Shown one piece after another: positions 56,507 through 63,926 of a stretch of 64,000 bases of DNA. Under the pieces are notes generated by a model. That model made no database searches. It had not been told where the DNA came from and saw nothing but the letters and a program-made list of their open reading frames with translations. The DNA is from a virus: positions 1-64,000 of the IMG/VR virus record IMGVR_UViG_3300037833_000033, one strand, 5' to 3'. Numbering within the stretch: the stretch's first letter is position 1; every line of letters begins with the position of its first letter. Position numbers and translations under genes: made by a program.

Positions 56507-56872
56507 TCACCGCCCAGGCCCTGAGAGAGTGCGAGGGTCGTCAGGATCCCGCACGATCCCCCGCGGATACCGCGCATTGTGCTCGAGGAGCCGTTCGTAA
56601 GCCTCAACCACACGCCGGCCGGCGGCGCCTCGGCTGTCCTCGTGTCCGTGGATGTCGAAGGGCACCTTCCCCGTGGTGCTGTGAGCGAACATCGACCAAT
56701 GCCAGCGGCCCACGTTCGCGCTGTGGTGCTCGATGCAGGCCCGGCCGATGCTCTCCCCTGTCGCCTCGTCGAAGGCGATGAAGTCCTGATCGGGGGCGAG
56801 TTCCGGGTGCACCTCGTGATGAGGGCGCCAGTAGACGGCGACGGCCTCAGAACCCGTCCTGGCTCGGGACAT
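56507..56872 (-). CDS. Small soluble protein, last gene of a minus-strand operon
   Basis: 121 residues from ATG 56872. VYWRPHHEVHPELAPDQDFI, HHSANVGRWHWSMFAH and a C-terminal EAYERLLEHNARYP are visible. It overlaps the upstream gene by 26 bases. No family is recognised; it belongs to a run of small lysogenic genes between 56.5 and 58.0 kb. Confidence 0.6.
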   Translation of the reverse strand: MSRARTGSEAVAVYWRPHHEVHPELAPDQDFIAFDEATGESIGRACIEHHSANVGRWHWSMFAHSTTGKVPFDIHGHEDSRGAAGRRVVEAYERLLEHNARYPRGIVRDPDDPRTLSGPGR

Positions 56873-57083
56873 CGCCGTGCTCGGCCAGGATGATCGGATC
56901 GTCAAAGACGCCCGTGTCCATGTCGCCGATGCGCTTGAAGGCGATGGCACCGGCTTTCGTGGTGGCGAGCGTCTGTGCCATGCGCACGGCGGCCGCCTCG
57001 GACGTGGCGATGCGCGGTTGCTCGGCCGCGAGGCCCCTGCCCTTCTTCACGAAGGTCTGAACGCCGTAATAGGTTGTGGTCAT
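56847..57083 (-). CDS. Small protein, paralogue of the neighbouring gene product
   Basis: 78 residues with YYGVQTFVKKGRGLAAEQPR, AAVRMAQTLATTKAGAIAFK and RIGDMDTGVFDDPIILAEHG. The last part matches RTGDTQLGEFEEPTVLAEYG in the 57107-57367 product, so the two are tandem paralogues. Function is unknown. Confidence 0.65.
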   Translation of the reverse strand: MTTTYYGVQTFVKKGRGLAAEQPRIATSEAAAVRMAQTLATTKAGAIAFKRIGDMDTGVFDDPIILAEHGDVPSQDGF

Positions 57084-57106
57084 GGTGGGGATCCTTTGGG
57101 GCAGGG

Positions 57107-57367
57107 CTACCAGGTAGCGAACTCGTCGTTCTCAGGCGGAGGCGTGCCGTATTCGGCCAGGACTGTCGGCTCCTCGAACTCGCCCAGCTGTGTGTCGCCC
57201 GTGCGGGAGAAGGCGATCACGTAGGTGCGCATGGTGGCGAGGACGGCGGCGCGGGCTTGGACCACGCCCGCCGTCTGGCCGGACCAGGGCTCGTCGGCGA
57301 TCCAGCCTTCCTCCGTCCGCTGGTAGGCTTGGACGACGTGATAGGTGAGGCGGTCGTGGTCAGCCAT
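57107..57367 (-). CDS. Small protein, tandem paralogue
   Basis: 86 residues from ATG 57367. LTYHVVQAYQRTEEGWIADE, then RAAVLATMRTYVIAFSRTGD and EEPTVLAEYGTPPPEN. It shares the C-terminal half with the 56847-57083 product. It is probably a small alpha/beta domain. Function is unknown. Confidence 0.65.
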   Translation of the reverse strand: MADHDRLTYHVVQAYQRTEEGWIADEPWSGQTAGVVQARAAVLATMRTYVIAFSRTGDTQLGEFEEPTVLAEYGTPPPENDEFATW

Positions 57368-57377
57368 GGCGAGCTCC

Positions 57378-57713
57378 TCATTCGGCAAAGAGCCGCCGCG
57401 GCGGGAGTGGCAGCTTGTCGGCCACCTTCGAAGACGTAGCGCCGTCCTCTCCCGCCACCCTGAACCCCGCGATCGCCTCCGGCCTCACGCCAGCGAACTC
57501 TGCGAACGCCACAACTCTCGCATCCTCGTCGAGGATGTAATCGAGCAACGCTTCCTGGAAGGCCGGCGACTCTGCCTCCTCGCGTAGGCTCGTCAGATCG
57601 TGCCCGGTCACGCCGACGAAGTGGCTGAAGCGGTCGTCATCGGCGGCGAGGAAGCTCAGCATGGTTGCGGTGAGCTCCACGCCGCGGGGCAGGCCTGTTG
57701 TCTCTTTCAGCAT
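57378..57713 (-). CDS. DUF3572 domain protein
   Basis: 111 residues. MLSFLAADDDRFSHFVGVTG, LTSLREEAESPAFQEALLDY and VVAFAEFAGVRPEAIAGFRV follow the DUF3572 pattern (about 90 residues, common in Alphaproteobacteria). Its function is not known. It is the second gene of the minus-strand operon. Confidence 0.8.
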   Translation of the reverse strand: MLKETTGLPRGVELTATMLSFLAADDDRFSHFVGVTGHDLTSLREEAESPAFQEALLDYILDEDARVVAFAEFAGVRPEAIAGFRVAGEDGATSSKVADKLPLPPRRLFAE

Positions 57714-57728
57714 GTTGGATTTCCAAGC

Positions 57729-58019
57729 TTACGCAACGTCGCTTGCCTCTGACGCAGTCGGAACGTACTCGACCTCTCCGACCACGATTGCCGCTTCACA
57801 CCCACACCGCTCGCAAGCGTATTCGATTTGGCCCAATGCGCCACTTTCATAGAAATCCGTTGCGGTGGCGGGATCGTCGACTTCGTCGAACAATCTTATT
57901 GTTAGTTCCTCGACGTGGGAGCAGTCCGCGCACCGAAGATGTAGCCGGAAATTACGCTCCTGAACTAAACCGAGGGCAGCAAATCCACGGGTAGCGGTAG
58001 GAGGGAGAAGGACGGCCAT
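57729..58019 (-). CDS. Zinc-binding small protein, first gene of a minus-strand operon
   Basis: 96 residues. It has RLHLRCADCSHVEELTIRLF and YACERCGCEAAIVVGEVEYV, giving two CxxC pairs that should bind zinc. The gene is divergent from the integrase operon; the space 58020-58161 should hold its promoter. Function is unknown. Confidence 0.65.
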   Translation of the reverse strand: MAVLLPPTATRGFAALGLVQERNFRLHLRCADCSHVEELTIRLFDEVDDPATATDFYESGALGQIEYACERCGCEAAIVVGEVEYVPTASEASDVA

Positions 58020-58161
58020 GACGGGCTCCGGCTGTGGGATGTTGCCATTTTGTTCTCATTTCCCTAGGAGTCAAGTTGCCGCACCCGCCCCTGAAACGGC
58101 CGTCCCCGAAATCCACAAGGTGTCTTTGGAGTGACGCCGCTTCACAAAAATCGCGACTGCG

Positions 58162-58191
58162 CTTGACATATTGCTAAGTGATAAATTACAA
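58162..58191 (+). promoter_or_regulatory. Rightward early promoter, second copy of the CI/Cro promoter element
   Basis: TTGACA (58163-58168), 17-base spacer, TTACAA (58186-58191). It matches the complement of 48608-48637 at 29 of 30 positions. The AAGTGATA operator half is kept, but the partner half is replaced upstream. It faces the genes from 58213 to the integrase. Confidence 0.8.
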
Positions 58192-58212
58192 CAAGCCATC
58201 CGCCCGCACCGG

Positions 58213-58545
58213 ATGGCCCTCATGCCTTACCCTTCCCGCCGAGACTTCGAAGACCGCTTCCACGTCGTCCGCCGGCGTGACGCCTTCCACTGCCTGGAGG
58301 TAGCGGCTCAACACCGCCGCCAGGCGATCAGGGAGGCAGCCCTCAACGGCGGCTTTGCGCCCTCCGTCTTCATCAAGCTGGCCTCCGACGCCCTTCGGAA
58401 CGCGCGCCGCTACGACCAGGAGGCCCGCGTGTTCGGGCTGCGGCTGCCGGGTGAAGAGGAGGGATGGGAGGATCTGATGGACCTCCCCTCCCCCTCCGAC
58501 CTTGACCTCGCGGCCGAAGCCGCCCTGCAGGCGGAGGCGGCGTGA
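58213..58545 (+). CDS. First gene of the rightward early operon, unknown function
   Basis: 110 residues from ATG 58213 (ATG 58222 possible). Helical and basic: YPSRRDFEDRFHVVRRRDAF, ALRNARRYDQEARVFGLRL, with an acidic C-terminus. It is about 20 bases after the promoter element. It may be a small regulator; no family is recognised. Confidence 0.65.
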   Translation: MALMPYPSRRDFEDRFHVVRRRDAFHCLEVAAQHRRQAIREAALNGGFAPSVFIKLASDALRNARRYDQEARVFGLRLPGEEEGWEDLMDLPSPSDLDLAAEAALQAEAA

Positions 58546-58781
58546 TGCTGACCTTCAAGCGCCACATCGCTCCGAACGGCCTTCCCGGCTTCCGCGTCTT
58601 CGCCGGAGCCGCCTGCCTCGGCACGATCTTCAACCCCGGGCGCGTCAACGACGTCGGCCCCATGAACGGCATGGCCTGGCAGGGCGTCGCGCCCGACGGG
58701 ACGCGGTTCGGGGCGACCTCGCGTCCGAAGCTCGCACAGAAGCTGCAGATCCATGCGGCCGCTCAGCGGGAAGCCCGCTGA
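58545..58781 (+). CDS. Small phage early protein
   Basis: 78 residues (TGATG coupling). FKRHIAPNGLPGFRVFAGAA, WQGVAPDGTRFGATSRPKLA and a final HAAAQREAR. It is probably a small beta-rich domain. Function is unknown. Confidence 0.6.
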   Translation: MLTFKRHIAPNGLPGFRVFAGAACLGTIFNPGRVNDVGPMNGMAWQGVAPDGTRFGATSRPKLAQKLQIHAAAQREAR

Positions 58782-58782
58782 C

Positions 58783-59025
58783 ATGCGCTGCACGTCATCT
58801 TTCCTAGCCTTCATCGACGCCGTTCTCAGCACCACCCCAATCGAGCAGCGCCGGGACTACCTCCTGAGCGAGCTCGAGAAGCTCGAAGCGCGCGAGCGGA
58901 CGTACGGCGGGGGCTTCCCTGACGCCAAGGCCGGCCTGCAACAGCGCATCGAACGCGAGGCCCGCGCCTGGATCGCACAGCACGAAGCCGCACCATCGTT
59001 CGCACACTCCGGGAGGGCTTTCTGA
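58783..59025 (+). CDS. Small helical phage early protein
   Basis: 80 residues from ATG 58783. RCTSSFLAFIDAVLSTTPIE and LLSELEKLEARERTYGGG are helical. Shares one base with the ParB-like gene. Function is unknown. Confidence 0.55.
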   Translation: MRCTSSFLAFIDAVLSTTPIEQRRDYLLSELEKLEARERTYGGGFPDAKAGLQQRIEREARAWIAQHEAAPSFAHSGRAF

Positions 59026-59861
59026 TGCGCCCCATCACCACTGCCGGTTACGCCGGCATCACGACCCCGACCGACGTCGGCCCTGCGGCCGTCCTGCAGT
59101 GGCTCAAGATCTCCGACCTGGTGGTCGATCCTTCCTACCAGCGCGAGATCCAGAGCGCCGGTCGGTCCAACGTGCGCCGGATCGCATCGGCCTTCTCCTG
59201 GGCCAAGTTCGCACCCGTGATCGTGTCGCCCGTGGAGGGCGGCAAGTTCGCGATCGTGGACGGCCAGCACCGTACCACCGCGGCTGCGCTCTGCGGCCTC
59301 GAGCAGGTTCCGTGCGCCGTCATCATGGTGGACCGATCCGGCCAGGCCGCGGCCTTCAAGGCGATCAACGGCGCCACCACGAAGGTGAGTCCGATGGCAA
59401 TGTTCCATGCGGCCGTCACCGCCGGCGACCCCGAGGCGCTCGCCCTCAAGGAGGTCTGCGACTGCGCCGGCGTCCGGATCCTGCGTTACCCGATTCAGAC
59501 CGATGCCCAGGAGCCGGGCGACACCATGGCGGCATCGGCGATCGAGCGCCTGCTCAAGCGCCATGGCCGGGCCACCATGATCACGGCTCTGCAGTGCGTC
59601 ACGCAAACCAGCGAAGGCAATCCCGGCCTCTTGGTTGCGCCAGTCATCGCCGCGATCGCCGACGTGCTGGCAGAGGAGCCCGCTTGGCGGGACGCCGGGT
59701 CCAAGCTCCTCGATGTATTCGACGCGATCGACCTCGACACCGAGCTCGACGCGGCCCGCGTGACGGCTGCCAAGCGCCCGAACATCAGCATCGCCGTCGC
59801 CCTGGCGAACCGCCTGCGTGACCGCCTCTCCAAGAGCATTCCCGTCGCGGAGGCCGCCTGA
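59025..59861 (+). CDS. ParB/Srx-like N-terminal domain protein
   Basis: 278 residues. The ParB-type domain runs LKISDLVVDPSYQREIQSAG, RIASAFSWAKFAPVIVSPVE, then VDGQHRTTAAAL (78-89), which carries the GxHR-like nucleotide-binding motif. A helical C-terminal domain follows, with no helix-turn-helix recognisable. Phage proteins of this form may be CTP- or ATP-using switches or nucleases; no partition site is seen. Confidence 0.8.
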   Translation: MRPITTAGYAGITTPTDVGPAAVLQWLKISDLVVDPSYQREIQSAGRSNVRRIASAFSWAKFAPVIVSPVEGGKFAIVDGQHRTTAAALCGLEQVPCAVIMVDRSGQAAAFKAINGATTKVSPMAMFHAAVTAGDPEALALKEVCDCAGVRILRYPIQTDAQEPGDTMAASAIERLLKRHGRATMITALQCVTQTSEGNPGLLVAPVIAAIADVLAEEPAWRDAGSKLLDVFDAIDLDTELDAARVTAAKRPNISIAVALANRLRDRLSKSIPVAEAA

Positions 59862-60091
59862 TGCGCTTCGCCCATCGCATGGACCGGACGGCCCGCTACA
59901 CCGACGAGGACGTCGCGCGGAAGCTGGCCAACCTCGAGCACCACACGCTGAGGAATGCCGCAGGCGTGATCGACGAGGACGCTGTCGCAAGCGCCGTCAT
60001 CGATGCGGGCGTTCATCCGCTCTCCTGGGATTCCACCAACTGGCGTGACGTCGCCTTGCAGGCGCTCGAGCTCCGGAGGGACGGCCGATGA
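59861..60091 (+). CDS. Small phage early protein
   Basis: 76 residues. RTARYTDEDVARKLANLEHH and VHPLSWDSTNWRDVALQALE. It begins on the last base of the ParB-like stop and overlaps the next gene by four bases. Function is unknown. Confidence 0.6.
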   Translation: MRFAHRMDRTARYTDEDVARKLANLEHHTLRNAAGVIDEDAVASAVIDAGVHPLSWDSTNWRDVALQALELRRDGR

Positions 60092-60249
60092 GCACCCTCA
60101 CCGCCCTCATCGTCGCCGCCGTGTTCTGCATGGCCCTCGCCCTTTTCCTCGGGATCACAGGCGCCTTCAAGGCCAGCCCGAAGCAGGAGCCCTCCCCTCG
60201 CGACCTCGAGCCTTGGGGCGACTGGCCGCATCGCGGGGATGAGCTGTGA
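60088..60249 (+). CDS. 53-residue membrane protein
   Basis: ATG 60088 overlaps the previous stop (ATGA). One membrane helix (STLTALIVAAVFCMALALFL) is followed by a polar tail (EPSPRDLEPWGDWPHRGDEL). Function is unknown. Confidence 0.6.
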   Translation: MSTLTALIVAAVFCMALALFLGITGAFKASPKQEPSPRDLEPWGDWPHRGDEL

Positions 60250-60758
60250 GCATCTCTCTCCGGCCTGTCACCCGGGATGAGGCCGATCGCTTCATTTCCG
60301 AGCATCACCGCCACCACCGGCCGCCGGTCGGGGCCCTCTGGCGGCACGGCGCTCACGACAGCGAGGGCTACCTTGTCGCCGTCGCTGTGGTCGGACGGCC
60401 CGTGGCGCGCGAGCTCGACGACGGCCTGACGGTCGAGGTCACCCGCATGTGCTCGGACGGTGAGCCCAACGTGTGCAGCATGCTCTACGCCGCGGCTCGC
60501 CGCGCGGCCGATGCCAAGGGCTACCGGCGCGGGCTGACCTACATCCTGCGCAGCGAATGGGATCGGTTCGACCCGGCCACCGGGCGCCGCATCGGCGGCG
60601 CTAGCATACGAGCTGCCGGCTATGAGTTCCTGTGGGAGGTGCGCGGTCGCAGCTGGGATGCGCCTTCGCGCCCTCGGACCGACAAGCACCCAACCGAGGA
60701 CAAGGTGGCTCTCGGATGGGGCGCCTGGCCCCAGCTTACCGCGAGGGCCGCCGCATGA
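60246..60758 (+). CDS. XF1762 family protein
   Basis: 170 residues from GTG 60246. ISEHHRHHRPPVGALWRHGA, VAVAVVGRPVARELDDGLTV, EVTRMCSDGEPNVCSMLYAA and GYRRGLTYILRSE follow the XF1762 family known from phages and Xylella. The fold appears related to acetyltransferases, but the substrate is unknown. Confidence 0.8.
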   Translation: MSISLRPVTRDEADRFISEHHRHHRPPVGALWRHGAHDSEGYLVAVAVVGRPVARELDDGLTVEVTRMCSDGEPNVCSMLYAAARRAADAKGYRRGLTYILRSEWDRFDPATGRRIGGASIRAAGYEFLWEVRGRSWDAPSRPRTDKHPTEDKVALGWGAWPQLTARAAA

Positions 60759-61060
60759 TCTGCCCCCGCTGCGGCTCCGACACCCGCGTCATTGAAACCC
60801 GAGAGGTCGAAGGCAAGCCGGTGATCCGCCGGCGGAGACGGTGCGCTGAAGGCCACCGCTTCGACACCTACGAGAGCCGGGAGAAGCCGACCCACCTTGT
60901 CGAGCGCCCGCCGGGGTACCAGGCCGCTCTGATGCGGAAACGCCGAGCCCAGGACCGGGAGCGGGATCAGCGTGACCGCCTGCGCGAGATCGCCCGCCAG
61001 GAGCACAAGCAGACCGGCGAGCCCCTCGAGCAAGTCTACGCCCGCTTCGGCGTCGCCTGA
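60755..61060 (+). CDS. NrdR-like zinc-ribbon protein
   Basis: 101 residues from ATG 60755. The first 45 residues (MICPRCGSDTRVIETREVEG then RRRRRCAEGHRFDTYES) match the zinc ribbon of NrdR, although the second CxxC is reduced to CxxGH. The ATP-cone is absent and is replaced by a basic helix (MRKRRAQDRERDQRDRLREI). It may bind DNA as a phage regulator. Confidence 0.75.
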   Translation: MICPRCGSDTRVIETREVEGKPVIRRRRRCAEGHRFDTYESREKPTHLVERPPGYQAALMRKRRAQDRERDQRDRLREIARQEHKQTGEPLEQVYARFGVA

Positions 61061-61082
61061 CCTCCCTCCCAGGATCACCCCG

Positions 61083-61676
61083 ATGACACAGACCCAGACA
61101 GACCGTGAGGGCGAGCTTGAGGCCGAGCGCGAGGTTGCAGATCATCTCTCGCAACGATGCCAAGTCCTGCGGGCCGAGAAGGATGCGCTACAGCGGAACT
61201 ACGACGCGGTATGCGCTCTCCTCGATGATGCGCGCGAGCAATGGGCCGAGGCGAAGGCGGGCAGGGATGAGTGGCGCCAGCAATCCGAGCGCCACGCCGC
61301 CGAGGTTCAGACGCTCACCAAGGAGCGGGACGAGGCGCGGGAGGAACTCGCTTCAATGCGAGCGGAGGGCGGTTGGCTTGCGGATCGTACCATCGACGCG
61401 CTCATGGCGAAAGCCGACCGGACAGGCGCCGCAGAGAAGGCCCTAGCCGACACGCGGGAGGCGTTGGAGCGGCTAGAGGCCGCGAACGACCGGCTCGCCA
61501 GTCTCCGGACCCAAGACGAATACAACGCCATGGTCAGCAAGCCGGCCGTTTGTGAGGCGCTGGTCGCGCTGGACTTCGCCCGCCGTGATGCACGCGAGAT
61601 CCTTGCCGCCGCCCGAGCCGCCACAGGCGACCAGACCCCGATCCAATCTCAGGAAGGAACGGACCATGCCGATTGA
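61083..61676 (+). CDS. Coiled-coil phage early protein
   Basis: 197 residues. Almost entirely coiled coil (LEAEREVADHLSQRCQVLRA, EVQTLTKERDEAREELASMR), with a helical end (PAVCEALVALDFARRDAREI). Function is unknown. It overlaps the following gene by 11 bases. Confidence 0.65.
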   Translation: MTQTQTDREGELEAEREVADHLSQRCQVLRAEKDALQRNYDAVCALLDDAREQWAEAKAGRDEWRQQSERHAAEVQTLTKERDEAREELASMRAEGGWLADRTIDALMAKADRTGAAEKALADTREALERLEAANDRLASLRTQDEYNAMVSKPAVCEALVALDFARRDAREILAAARAATGDQTPIQSQEGTDHAD

Positions 61677-62307
61677 TCCCCTCTCCCCGGAGACGGCCCG
61701 CGAGGTCGAGGCTGATGTGCGGCCAACCATATACATCGCGAGCAAGACTACCCACGCAGCCCGTTGGCGCGACCTTCGGAGTGCCGGCTTGCCGATCATC
61801 TCGACTTGGATTGACGAGGCCGGGAAGGGCGAGACGGCGTGCTTCGCTGATCTGTGGCGACGCTGCGTTTCCGAGGCTGCGAGCGCAGATGCGCTGATCG
61901 TCTACCGGGAGCCCGGCGAAGTCCTCAAGGGCGCTTTCGTGGAAGTCGGCGCGGCGCTCGCCAGCGGCAAGCCGGTCTACGCTGTCGGATGCGACGAGTT
62001 CTCGTTCGTGAACCACCGGCTCGTCCGATCTGCGCCGACGCTTGACGCCGCCATCTCCGCTCTCGACCAGTCCCGCGCCGCATCCGAGACCCGAAGCGCA
62101 GACGGCGGGAGGGGCCTGACGCGCATCAAGCAGCTAGAGGCCGACTATGCGGACTGCAACCGGGAGCGAGAGCGGTGGAAGGACGAGGCCATGCGACTAC
62201 GAGCCGATCTGGCGACGTGGGCGGGTATCGACGCCGAGATCATGGCCGAAGATGAGCAGATCGCAGCAGCATCTCCCCCGCCCAGCGAGACGGGAGGGCG
62301 GGAGTGA
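61666..62307 (+). CDS. Nucleoside 2-deoxyribosyltransferase-like protein
   Basis: 213 residues from ATG 61666. PTIYIASKTTHAARWRDLRS, LPIISTWIDEAGKGE, ASADALIVYREPGEVLKGAF and VEVGAALASGKPVYAVG form the Rossmann-like NDT fold. The Glu in FVEVGAAL is the expected nucleophile. A C-terminal coiled coil is added. Such enzymes cleave nucleoside or nucleotide glycosidic bonds, so a role in nucleotide pools or a signalling nucleotide is possible. Confidence 0.78.
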   Translation: MPIDPLSPETAREVEADVRPTIYIASKTTHAARWRDLRSAGLPIISTWIDEAGKGETACFADLWRRCVSEAASADALIVYREPGEVLKGAFVEVGAALASGKPVYAVGCDEFSFVNHRLVRSAPTLDAAISALDQSRAASETRSADGGRGLTRIKQLEADYADCNRERERWKDEAMRLRADLATWAGIDAEIMAEDEQIAAASPPPSETGGRE

Positions 62308-62459
62308 TGGAGCACTTCCCAACACCCCAGGAGCGCGCCGAGGCAGAGCGCGCATGGCGGCGCCTCTTGCAGTGGGCCGCCCGACGCGCGCGAGAGGCGC
62401 GCGAAGCCCCGGCCCGCCCCACCCCCTCCCCACAGCCCGAAGGACAGGCCGATGGCTGA
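62307..62459 (+). CDS. 50-residue basic protein
   Basis: ATG 62307 overlaps the previous stop (TGATG) after GGGCGGGAG. Helical, arginine-rich (AEAERAWRRLLQWAARRARE) with a proline-rich end. Overlaps the next gene by eight bases. It may bind nucleic acid. Confidence 0.45.
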   Translation: MEHFPTPQERAEAERAWRRLLQWAARRAREAREAPARPTPSPQPEGQADG

Positions 62460-62712
62460 GAAGCTGACAGAGGCGCAAATGAGCGAGAACGTAGCTGTTG
62501 GTCGCCTTGTATCAGTCGGCTGGTTCCGACCGGAGGAGGGGCAGGAAATTCCCGAGGGCGAGGGAGCCCTTGAGGTTCGCATCCTGATCGCGCCGGCAGA
62601 CATCCCGAAATGGCCGTTTAACGCGGTGTGGGATCGTCGCCATGTGCAACTCACTCTGCTGCCGCCCGCCGGCCGCTCCGCCCTGATGCAGACAGACGGA
62701 GGGGAGCGGTGA
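62452..62712 (+). CDS. Small phage early protein
   Basis: 86 residues. SENVAVGRLVSVGWFRPEEG and LEVRILIAPADIPKWPFNAV look like a small beta domain. Function is unknown. Four-base overlap with the next gene. Confidence 0.6.
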   Translation: MAEKLTEAQMSENVAVGRLVSVGWFRPEEGQEIPEGEGALEVRILIAPADIPKWPFNAVWDRRHVQLTLLPPAGRSALMQTDGGER

Positions 62713-62933
62713 GCAAGCCAGGGACGACGTTCGTATCCTACTTCCACGCCGATCAGGACAGGGGCGCCTTCGGCTTCGGGTGGGCAACGATCAACATCAA
62801 GATCGAGACCCGCGAAGATGTTGAAGCGGCTCACGAAGCCATCGCGCGGGAGCGCCCCCACCTGAAGGGGTTCAACATCATTAGTTGGCAGGAACTCCCC
62901 TCCGCCCCCATCCGTCAGGAGCCCCAGCCGTGA
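62709..62933 (+). CDS. Small phage early protein
   Basis: 74 residues from GTG 62709. TTFVSYFHADQDRGAFGFGW, ATINIKIETREDVEAAHEAI and LKGFNIISWQELP form a compact alpha/beta sequence. Function is unknown. Confidence 0.6.
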   Translation: MSKPGTTFVSYFHADQDRGAFGFGWATINIKIETREDVEAAHEAIARERPHLKGFNIISWQELPSAPIRQEPQP

Positions 62934-63259
62934 GCCCGATGGAAAGCGAGAGGCTGATCGAGGAGATGACCGGCGCCTACAACGCCGTGTGGGCCGCGTG
63001 GCCGAACCTGGACGCCACAAGCGTTGATGCCTGCCGCAGGGCCGCACTCTCTGCCGCCCTCGCCCTCGCCCGCCCGGCCATCCTGGAGGAGGCCGCGAAG
63101 GTGGCGGAAGGGTGGGCCACGAAGTTCCGGGAGGGCTCAAGCGGCAAAGTCTACACATCTACCGTCGTGGTCATCTGCGGCAGCATCGCGGAGGATATTC
63201 GCTCCCTCTCCCCTCAGAGCCAGCCCGCCTCCGCCCCGTCGATGGGAGAGAAGCCGTGA
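62930..63259 (+). CDS. Helical phage early protein
   Basis: 109 residues from GTG 62930. MTGAYNAVWAAWPNLDATSV and EEAAKVAEGWATKFREGSSG; mostly helical. Function is unknown. Overlaps both neighbours by four bases. Confidence 0.6.
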   Translation: MSPMESERLIEEMTGAYNAVWAAWPNLDATSVDACRRAALSAALALARPAILEEAAKVAEGWATKFREGSSGKVYTSTVVVICGSIAEDIRSLSPQSQPASAPSMGEKP

Positions 63260-63513
63260 GCGCCGACCCTGAGCAGATCGAGGCCGAGTTCGCCGCCCTT
63301 GTAGCGCAAGGATGGCCGAAGCTGCCCCCGCGCGCCAAGACGCCCGGCCTCACCGAGTTGCTGGCCGGCCATCATGCGTCGATCGCGACGCAGCTCGTGG
63401 ACAGCGAGCTTCCGAGCACGCGCCGGTTCTGGCGGGCAAAGTTGGGGTGGCCGGAGCTCGCCGACGACCCGCGGCCGATGAGCGAATTGCTGTTCCCGGG
63501 AGGGAGAGGATGA
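63256..63513 (+). CDS. Small phage early protein
   Basis: 85 residues from GTG 63256. IEAEFAALVAQGWPKLPPRA and STRRFWRAKLGWPELADDPR. Function is unknown. Four-base overlap with the next gene. Confidence 0.55.
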   Translation: MSADPEQIEAEFAALVAQGWPKLPPRAKTPGLTELLAGHHASIATQLVDSELPSTRRFWRAKLGWPELADDPRPMSELLFPGGRG

Positions 63514-63926
63514 CAAGGGTCGCCCCACGCCGTGAGGAGATCGCGGAGGACACGCCCCTCAGGCTGGACATGGCAGCCCAGCTAGCGTTCCCTGACGGCT
63601 CCATTACCGTGTCGAGCCTGCGGCGGGAGGCGGCTCGCGGGCGGCTCCAAGTGTGGCGCATCGCGGGGAAGCAGATGACGACCCTCGCCGCCCTTCGGAG
63701 AATGATGGACCAATGCCTCGAAAAGCGCAGCCCGCCCGCCTCTGGCTCCGACCAGCCGAGGGAGACCGCGGTTCCATCTGGACCATTGTCGATCAGGGAC
63801 GGCGCTACAGCACAGGATGCGGCCCGGATGCGCGCCGAGAAGCTGAAGCAAAGCTACGGGAATACCTCGCCCAGAAACACGAACCCGTCGCCCAGCGCAC
63901 CCGTCATCCCTCTCAAGTCCCGATAG
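63510..63926 (+). CDS. Excisionase-like protein overlapping the integrase
   Basis: 138 residues from ATG 63510. The N-terminal ~70 residues form an excisionase-type winged helix-turn-helix (PLRLDMAAQLAFPDGSITVS, SLRREAARGRLQVWRIAGKQ, TTLAALRRMMDQ). From 63713 on it runs in a different frame over the integrase for 214 bases, where it is proline- and serine-rich and ends NPSPSAPVIPLKSR. The place just upstream of the integrase supports a role in excision. Confidence 0.72.
   Translation: MTRVAPRREEIAEDTPLRLDMAAQLAFPDGSITVSSLRREAARGRLQVWRIAGKQMTTLAALRRMMDQCLEKRSPPASGSDQPRETAVPSGPLSIRDGATAQDAARMRAEKLKQSYGNTSPRNTNPSPSAPVIPLKSR

Noticed and set aside
56094-56600. 168-residue plus-strand frame
   Set aside because: No recognisable domain, and it covers a 34-residue membrane peptide with a good ribosome binding site in another frame.
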